Positions 27,786 to 33,363 of a stretch of 33,363 bases of DNA are shown piece after piece (position 1 is the stretch's first letter; every line of letters starts with the position of its first letter). The DNA comes from Thermoanaerobaculia bacterium (GTDB lineage Bacteria; Acidobacteriota; Thermoanaerobaculia; Multivoradales; JAIOJS01), in contig JAIOJS010000414.1 of the NCBI GenBank assembly GCA_019911795.1, positions 1 to 33,363 on the forward strand. The letters are read 5' to 3'. A model generated the notes under the pieces. That model made no database searches. It was not told the DNA's origin and worked only from the letters and a program-made list of their open reading frames with translations. The position numbers and the translations under genes were made by a program.

Positions 27786-28658
27786 TCAAGGGTGCATCAA
27801 CTCCCAGGCACTGGGAATCGCACCCTCGTCGCTGACCAGGGGAGCCAACTCGGGGTCGGCCAGAACCTCGTAGAGGGAGCGCATCTCTCCCTGGACCCTG
27901 ATCTGCGAATAGACCAACCGCAACCCATGGCTGTAGTCGGCGTACCGGGCATCGTGCACGGTACTCAGAGGCTGGATCGGTTTGCCGTTGGGACGATGCC
28001 AGCCGTAGATCGCGATGCGGCCGCGGCGCTGGACCAGGCGGCCAGTCAGCACGACATCCTTCTTGTGCCCGGCGATGAGTTCGCCGGGTGGAATGCCGAC
28101 CACCTGGCGCTCGATGAGCTGTCGATGACGCATGTAGTACTCGCTGGAGCGCATCTTCGGCCCTGGGGGCAACGGCGCCGGCATCAAGTGATGAGGCGCT
28201 TGTTCAAAGATCGCGTCCACGATCCGGGTCGTCGGCAACAAGCAGTCGAAACGGTCGGCGATCTCGGTCGCCGAAGGGTGGGTCAAAGGCATGCGGAGGA
28301 AATCGTCGTCGCTGCCGATCGCCAAGTAGTCCGGGATCACCCAGACCACCACTTGAACCGTCTCGCCGTGGAGTTCGCCGCTTAGCTCGACCGGCACTAG
28401 GTGTCGGACAAAGTCTGGCACGTTGCCCCGCGTAATCTCAGCCACCGCCGCCCGCTGTCGAGCCGCTCCCCGCATCTTCGAGGTCCGCCGGGCGAACTCC
28501 GACCCGGTGATCGCGTCGGCCGGTCGCGGCGGGACGATTCGTGCCACGACCTCGCTCGGGTCAAAGGGTGCTGGGCTCCCGCCCGCAATGCCGACGCGTT
28601 GCTCGCCCACCAGCAGGAGAAGGAGGACGAGGGGACTGATTCCCAAGAGGAGACGCAT
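27786..28658 (-). CDS. Secreted protein of unknown function with His/Asp-rich conserved-looking motif
   Basis: ATG 28658 (MRLLLGISPLVLLLLLVGEQ signal). Contains GHKKDVVLT and YGWHRPNGKPIQPLSTVHDARYADYSHGLR. TGATG overlap with the upstream gene stop. Confidence 0.8.
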   Translation of the reverse strand: MRLLLGISPLVLLLLLVGEQRVGIAGGSPAPFDPSEVVARIVPPRPADAITGSEFARRTSKMRGAARQRAAVAEITRGNVPDFVRHLVPVELSGELHGETVQVVVWVIPDYLAIGSDDDFLRMPLTHPSATEIADRFDCLLPTTRIVDAIFEQAPHHLMPAPLPPGPKMRSSEYYMRHRQLIERQVVGIPPGELIAGHKKDVVLTGRLVQRRGRIAIYGWHRPNGKPIQPLSTVHDARYADYSHGLRLVYSQIRVQGEMRSLYEVLADPELAPLVSDEGAIPSAWELMHP

Positions 28659-29689
28659 CAGGGATTCTCCCGCTGCGGGGCGACCGTCTTGCAACAGCGA
28701 AACCCGAGGTGGTAGTTGTGGTGGCTCTTCGGGTCCATGACTCGACTACCGTGCCAAAAGGGCGCTCGCCAACGGCACCAGTCCTCATGGGCCCGGTACT
28801 GATCGAAGATGAACCAGCTCCCCTTCATCTCGGTCACTCCCAGTTGGTCGCCCCGGCTGGCTAGTTGTTCCGGCGCCAAGGGCAGGTTCATGTGCTCGGC
28901 GGCGTTTCCGTTGAGGTCGTAGACCCCGAGCGAGCTGCGGCAGGCTGGAAACGCGCCGGCGGGATAGGTATTCGATCCGCACTGCCGCCAGTTCCCGCCG
29001 TCGCAGCCCTCACTCTTGCTGCTCGCCGCCGCGCAGACGCCAGGTTGGTACTGGCCTCCGTAGGACCAGGACTTGTCCGCGGCGTGAGTCCGGTTGTGGG
29101 CTTCACGCATCGCCTTGACGGCCGCGGCCTCATCGCGATTGACAGAGAGGTCGAACCGGTAGTCGGGCGCGGTGAGGGCGCCGGCGCAAGCACCTTCCCA
29201 CTCGTGCGCATCACACAGCCGTTTGCCGACCGCGGTGCACAGCTCAGCCGCCTCCCGGGCCCGCACCCAGACCACCGGGAAAGCGCACGGAACGTCGGGA
29301 AACTCGAACTGATCGATGCAGACCCGAGCGTCGGTCGCCGACTCGGAGTTCGGATCGAAGAGCGGAACCATGAACGGCGCGCCGCACCGTCGCTCCAGCT
29401 CGGGATCACTGCCGCTTCTGGCCAACGGCTGCCGCTCACGGCACTGCTCGACCGTCATCGGGTGGCGAGTGATCTGCGGATTGCCCTGCCCGACGAAACC
29501 CGATTCCGCGAAGATCTCCCGCACCCGTCGTGTCTGGTCCGGGGTCAACCGATGGACGAGACTTAGCTCTTCGAGAAGCGCCTCGTTCTGCTCGGCGAGA
29601 GTCTGCCCCGAAGCCACCATTACCTGACTGGTGGTCAGCAAGACGAGCAACACCTTCGCAACGCTGCGGAACCTGTAGCTGAAGATCAT
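28658..29689 (-). CDS. Secreted FGE/SUMF1-like (formylglycine-generating-enzyme-like) domain protein
   Basis: CIDQFEFPDVPCAFPVVWVRAREAAELCTAVGKRLCDAHEWEGAC, YDLNGNAAEHMN, HLGFRCCKT are FGE-sulfatase domain signatures; signal peptide. Confidence 0.85.
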   Translation of the reverse strand: MIFSYRFRSVAKVLLVLLTTSQVMVASGQTLAEQNEALLEELSLVHRLTPDQTRRVREIFAESGFVGQGNPQITRHPMTVEQCRERQPLARSGSDPELERRCGAPFMVPLFDPNSESATDARVCIDQFEFPDVPCAFPVVWVRAREAAELCTAVGKRLCDAHEWEGACAGALTAPDYRFDLSVNRDEAAAVKAMREAHNRTHAADKSWSYGGQYQPGVCAAASSKSEGCDGGNWRQCGSNTYPAGAFPACRSSLGVYDLNGNAAEHMNLPLAPEQLASRGDQLGVTEMKGSWFIFDQYRAHEDWCRWRAPFWHGSRVMDPKSHHNYHLGFRCCKTVAPQRENP

Positions 29690-31692
29690 GACGCCTCCTT
29701 CAAGCTCTCGTCGTCTGCGCCCGGCTGCGTCGGCTCACGGCGGAGGAGGTAGAAAAAATCACGGTTGTCTGGGAAGGCTAGAAACCGCGGCAACCAGCGC
29801 CCGTCCCCGGTCTCGTCCAGCACCTTCATCTCTTCCATGAGGTGGCTTGTGACCAGCTTTTCACCCTCCGACCGATAGGTGGCCAGGTAGGTGTGCTCGA
29901 GCGCGTTCATGTCGAGCAGCAGCGCGTAGCGACAGCCACTCGCCTGGAAGACGCGGGCCATCCCCGAGGGAGTAGCACTCGAGAAGTAGCCGTACACGAG
30001 GTAGTCGCCCTCCGGTTCCGATAGCTGACAAAGGCCCGCTCTCAAGGTGCGGAGTCGTTGGTCCTGGGAGCCGGACCAGTTGCCCTCCATCCATCTGGGA
30101 ACGAGCTCGCCGGGACCGGGCTCGCCGGTGACGGAGTCGGGCTCGATCAACGGGACACCGTTCTGACGAGCGTGACGGACCTGCCCCAGGCGCTCGTTAT
30201 CCTCTTCGCGCCAGGTCCGGAGTTCGACCCGGCCGTCATACCAAACTACGACCGTGGCGAGTCCTGGCTGGAGCTTACTCAGAACGGTACCCTGTTCGAC
30301 GAAGCCGTAGTGGGATCCGAAGTTGTGGGTGGCGAGGCCGGTGCGCTTGAATGCGCCGTGGCTCCGCTTAAAGCCGGCGGCGAAGGCGGCGCCCAAGCGA
30401 GGTGCCGAGATGGGATCAACTTGCCCGGTGCGGGCCAACGGCTCAGTCGTCCCGATGCCGTCCGGGCCCGGGAGGCTCTCGTTTCTCACCTCCGGTAGGG
30501 TGCGCTCCGACCACGTCACCCGAGGGTGGTCGGTGCCCAGGGCAATGGCCACCTCGAAGTGATCTACATCGAAGGCCACGAGGTATACCAGGGCTCGTGA
30601 TTCGACATCGTCCAGGGGGAGGACTCGACCCAACTGGGCGGCGATCACCTCGCGATTGACGAGCTGGGGTTGCACGGCGGCGACGAAGGCCCCAGGTAGT
30701 TCCCGCACGGGGTACCAGCGGCCAGCCACTAATTCGCCTGAGACCCTCGGCTCGAACTCGGGTTCGAGCTCGAGCGCCAACCCCTCCGGCATCAACAGGC
30801 TACCCTCGTAGCGTGGGTCGAGCCGAGGCGCCGGCGGGGCACCTACGCTCCGCGGGACGCGAGGCAAATCGGTGCCGGCCAAGGGATCTCCCGCCGCCAG
30901 ATGGCTATCCCGATAGAGGTTCTTGCGGACGAACACGGTCAGCGCCTCACCCCCCCGAATTCGATCCCGTAGGAAATCCGTCGCCGATTCCAGGCGGGTT
31001 TTTCGCCCCTCGGTGCGCGAGCGGAGGAGCAAGCGGCCGCCACAAAGGCGCACGTAAGCGCGCTGCCGCGCTCTGGCGGCGGCGAGAGAGGGGTCGGCAT
31101 CGCGCGACCAAAGCGCGCAGGGCGCTACGCCCTCCTGGGAACGCAAGACCAGACTGGTCGGATGAGCCGGGTCGAGCAGCAATTCGGTCCCCTCGGGATC
31201 GGTGTTCTCGAGGTGATAGGTGTCGACGGCTCGACCGTGGTCGAAGGTGAGGATCAAAAGAAACCAACGGTTGATCAATGGGTTCAAGTCGACCAGGGTC
31301 GCGATCCCCGAAACGCCGGCGCCGTCCTCGATCGGAGCTTGATAGGTCTCCCGGTAAAGCTGAAGGTCGAGAACGGTCTTCGCGCGCGGAGCGGCGTAGG
31401 CCTCGAGCCGCTCGGGACTCGGCGCCGCGAGCGGCCTTGGGGCCCGGAAGGGTTCTGCTGGTTCCGATGCATCCGGCACCTCGAGGAGTGGTTCCACCGA
31501 CGCTACGACCACCTGGTCGAGAACTGCCTCGAGAACTGCCTCGGCGGGGGGTGGGGCCGAACGAACCGGCCGCAGCCGCACTCCAGCCGCCACCACCGCG
31601 CTCGAAAGAACAAGGAAGACAAGGCCTCGGCGACGCCAGGCCCGCCATCGCACCGACCCTCTCGACCCCTGCTCGCGAACTGGGGGCATCAC
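29686..31692 (-). CDS. Membrane-anchored protein, divergent phosphodiester-glycosidase (NAGPA)-like C-terminal half
   Basis: N-terminal TM ([18 protein letters not shown]), Pro/Ala/Glu linker; C-terminal pattern GAFKRTG...[32 protein letters not shown]...[11 protein letters not shown]...[10 protein letters not shown]...[33 protein letters not shown] resembles NAGPA; ATGA overlap with the FGE-like gene. Family call is inference. Confidence 0.6.
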   Translation of the reverse strand: MMPPVREQGSRGSVRWRAWRRRGLVFLVLSSAVVAAGVRLRPVRSAPPPAEAVLEAVLDQVVVASVEPLLEVPDASEPAEPFRAPRPLAAPSPERLEAYAAPRAKTVLDLQLYRETYQAPIEDGAGVSGIATLVDLNPLINRWFLLILTFDHGRAVDTYHLENTDPEGTELLLDPAHPTSLVLRSQEGVAPCALWSRDADPSLAAARARQRAYVRLCGGRLLLRSRTEGRKTRLESATDFLRDRIRGGEALTVFVRKNLYRDSHLAAGDPLAGTDLPRVPRSVGAPPAPRLDPRYEGSLLMPEGLALELEPEFEPRVSGELVAGRWYPVRELPGAFVAAVQPQLVNREVIAAQLGRVLPLDDVESRALVYLVAFDVDHFEVAIALGTDHPRVTWSERTLPEVRNESLPGPDGIGTTEPLARTGQVDPISAPRLGAAFAAGFKRSHGAFKRTGLATHNFGSHYGFVEQGTVLSKLQPGLATVVVWYDGRVELRTWREEDNERLGQVRHARQNGVPLIEPDSVTGEPGPGELVPRWMEGNWSGSQDQRLRTLRAGLCQLSEPEGDYLVYGYFSSATPSGMARVFQASGCRYALLLDMNALEHTYLATYRSEGEKLVTSHLMEEMKVLDETGDGRWLPRFLAFPDNRDFFYLLRREPTQPGADDESLKEAS

Positions 31693-31899
31693 GGACCTCC
31701 TCCATCGGTCATTATAGAGCTATTCTGCGGGATGATGACTCTGTGGAAGGCCGGCCAAGACACGGGTTTCGTCCCGAAAGAAGCCTCCCTAAGGACCGTG
31801 GGCTCACGCCGGACCGCTGGTTACGATCTTCGAGAGTCGGTGCCTCCGGCGTATACTGCTGGACCTCTACCAACTAATCGATATCCAGTAGGAGACGCG

Positions 31900-33015
31900 A
31901 TGAGCCGAGTGAGGGCCTTGATCGGAACCAAGAAGGGCGCCTTCGTGCTGAGTTCGGATGGTCGACGCGAGAACTGGAGGGTCGAGGGTCCCCATTTCGC
32001 CGGTTGGGAGGTCTACCACCTCAAGGGCTCCCCCGTCGATCCAGACCGCATCTACGCCTCTCAGTCCTCGGGGTGGTTCGGGCAGGTCGTGCAGCGTTCG
32101 GACGACGGCGGCCAGAATTGGAAACCGGTGGGCAACGAGTTTCTCTACGAGGGCGACGCCGGAACCCACCAGTGGTACGACGGCTCGCCGCACCCCTGGG
32201 AGTTCGCCCGGGTCTGGCACTTCGAACCTTCGTTGGACGACCCTGACGTCGTCTTCGCCGGAGTGGAGGACGCGGCCCTCTTCCGTTCCGTCGATGGCGG
32301 AAAGACCTGGAGCGAGCTGCCCGGGCTCCGTGGCCACGGTTCGGGGGCGAGCTGGGCACCTGGTGCCGGCGGCCTTGGTCTGCACACCATTCTCCTCGAC
32401 CCAACACGCCCGCAGAGATTCCACGTAGCGATCTCCGCCGCTGGCGTCTTCCGAACCGACGACGGCGGCGCCAGTTGGCAACCGAAGAACCAGGGCCTCT
32501 GTTCGGAACACATCCCCGATGCGACGGCGGAAGTCGGACATTGTGTTCACCGGATAGCCCTACACCCCTCGCGTCCCGATGTCCTCTTCATGCAAAAGCA
32601 CTGGGACGTGATGCGGAGCGACGACGGCGGGGACAGCTGGCGCGAGGTGAGTGGGAACTTGCCTTCGGACTTCGGTTTTCCGATCGAGGTTCATGCCCAC
32701 GAGCCGGAGACGGTCTACGTGGTGCCGATCAAGAGTGATTCCGAACACTACCCTCCGGAGGGGAAGCTCCGCGTCTACCGCAGTCGCAGCGGGGGTGATG
32801 AGTGGGAGCCTCTGACCGAGGGCCTGCCGCAGGAACACTGCTATGTCAACGTTCTGCGCGACGCGATGGCGGTGGATTGCCTCGATCCCTGCGGCGTGTA
32901 CTTCGGGACGACGGGAGGGCAGGTCTATCTGTCCCCCGACGCCGGGGATCACTGGAACCCGATCGTTCGCAACCTACCGCCGGTGCTCTCGGTCGAGGTG
33001 CAGACCCTGCCGTGA
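31900..33015 (+). CDS. BNR/sortilin-like beta-propeller protein (WD40/YVTN/BNR-like repeat)
   Basis: ATG 31900 after an aggag [25 protein letters not shown]; repeated Asp-box motifs ([44 protein letters not shown]). The ORF-track start at 31162 is an antisense extension. Confidence 0.9.
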   Translation: MSRVRALIGTKKGAFVLSSDGRRENWRVEGPHFAGWEVYHLKGSPVDPDRIYASQSSGWFGQVVQRSDDGGQNWKPVGNEFLYEGDAGTHQWYDGSPHPWEFARVWHFEPSLDDPDVVFAGVEDAALFRSVDGGKTWSELPGLRGHGSGASWAPGAGGLGLHTILLDPTRPQRFHVAISAAGVFRTDDGGASWQPKNQGLCSEHIPDATAEVGHCVHRIALHPSRPDVLFMQKHWDVMRSDDGGDSWREVSGNLPSDFGFPIEVHAHEPETVYVVPIKSDSEHYPPEGKLRVYRSRSGGDEWEPLTEGLPQEHCYVNVLRDAMAVDCLDPCGVYFGTTGGQVYLSPDAGDHWNPIVRNLPPVLSVEVQTLP

Positions 33016-33308
33016 TTCGCGTCGTCCTACCGTACCCGCTGGCCCGCCTGGCCTCGTGCGAGCGAGAGCTCGAACTCGAGGTCGAGGGTGCGGTCTCGAT
33101 CGGATCGGTTCTCGATGCCCTCGAGACACGTCTACCCATGCTTCGGGGAACGATTCGCGACCCTGTGAGCGGGCGACGCCGACCCTTTCTGCGTTTCTAC
33201 GTCGACAGCCGGGACCTCTCCGACGCCGCTGCCGAGGTCGCCCTACCGGACGCGGTAGTGCGGGGCGATGAGCCGTTCCTGGTGATCGGAGCCATCGCCG
33301 GCGGCTGA
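33012..33308 (+). CDS. MoaD/ThiS-family ubiquitin-fold protein ending in Gly-Gly
   Basis: GTG 33012 overlaps the stop of the BNR gene (GTGA): [98 protein letters not shown]. Confidence 0.9.
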   Translation: MIRVVLPYPLARLASCERELELEVEGAVSIGSVLDALETRLPMLRGTIRDPVSGRRRPFLRFYVDSRDLSDAAAEVALPDAVVRGDEPFLVIGAIAGG

Positions 33309-33363
33309 GGGCTGCTCCCCTGCTTTCAGCCCGCGCTTGGGGTGAGATCGAGCGACTCGTCCT

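Noticed and set aside
27651-28385. 244-aa plus-strand ORF
   Set aside because: Antisense to the secreted His/Asp-rich gene, which has a signal peptide and coupled start/stop.
30751-30776. gctcgaac-tcgg-gttcgagc inverted repeat
   Set aside because: Explained by repetitive Glu/Leu codons (LELEPEFEP) in the coding sequence.
31162-31899. 5' extension of the BNR ORF in the ORF track
   Set aside because: Overlaps the oppositely oriented NAGPA-like gene; a good RBS and ATG exist at 31900.

Overview
High-GC bacterial window. Gene style suggests an Acidobacteriota-like organism (ECF sigma/Ser-Thr kinase pairs, CARDB/CSLREA/beta-propeller secreted proteins), but that is inference. I support about 25 protein-coding genes. 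No rRNA, tRNA, CRISPR array, phage or transposase genes were recognised. In order: partial FHA-domain gene; class A beta-lactamase-like secreted protein; ECF sigma factor with overlapping Ser/Thr kinase-TPR gene; secreted beta-propeller; CadC-like winged-helix/TPR regulator; tautomerase and flavin monooxygenase; CSLREA/beta-helix protein; propeller histidine kinase and LuxR-type response regulator; convergent GGDEF and EAL genes; a scrambled repeat-protein/TPR locus; a YtrA/GntR-controlled operon (secreted lipoprotein-sorting-like protein, esterase, ABC ATPase, permease); a translationally coupled three-gene envelope cassette (phosphodiester-glycosidase-like, FGE/SUMF1-like, unknown His/Asp-rich protein); and a BNR-propeller gene overlapping a MoaD/ThiS-like ubiquitin-fold gene ending in Gly-Gly. 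The strongest unexplained signals are: (1) a perfect 62-bp inverted repeat (9775-9836 / 9967-10028) around a 130-bp segment inside the regulator gene. The segment is inverted relative to its apparent ancestral coding sense, yet the frame is open in both orientations. (2) A shared C-terminal tail, roughly F-x-D-x-FE-[SG]-G-[DN]-T-x-x-W, on three unrelated secreted proteins. (3) The BNR/ubiquitin-like pair and (4) the three-gene envelope cassette.
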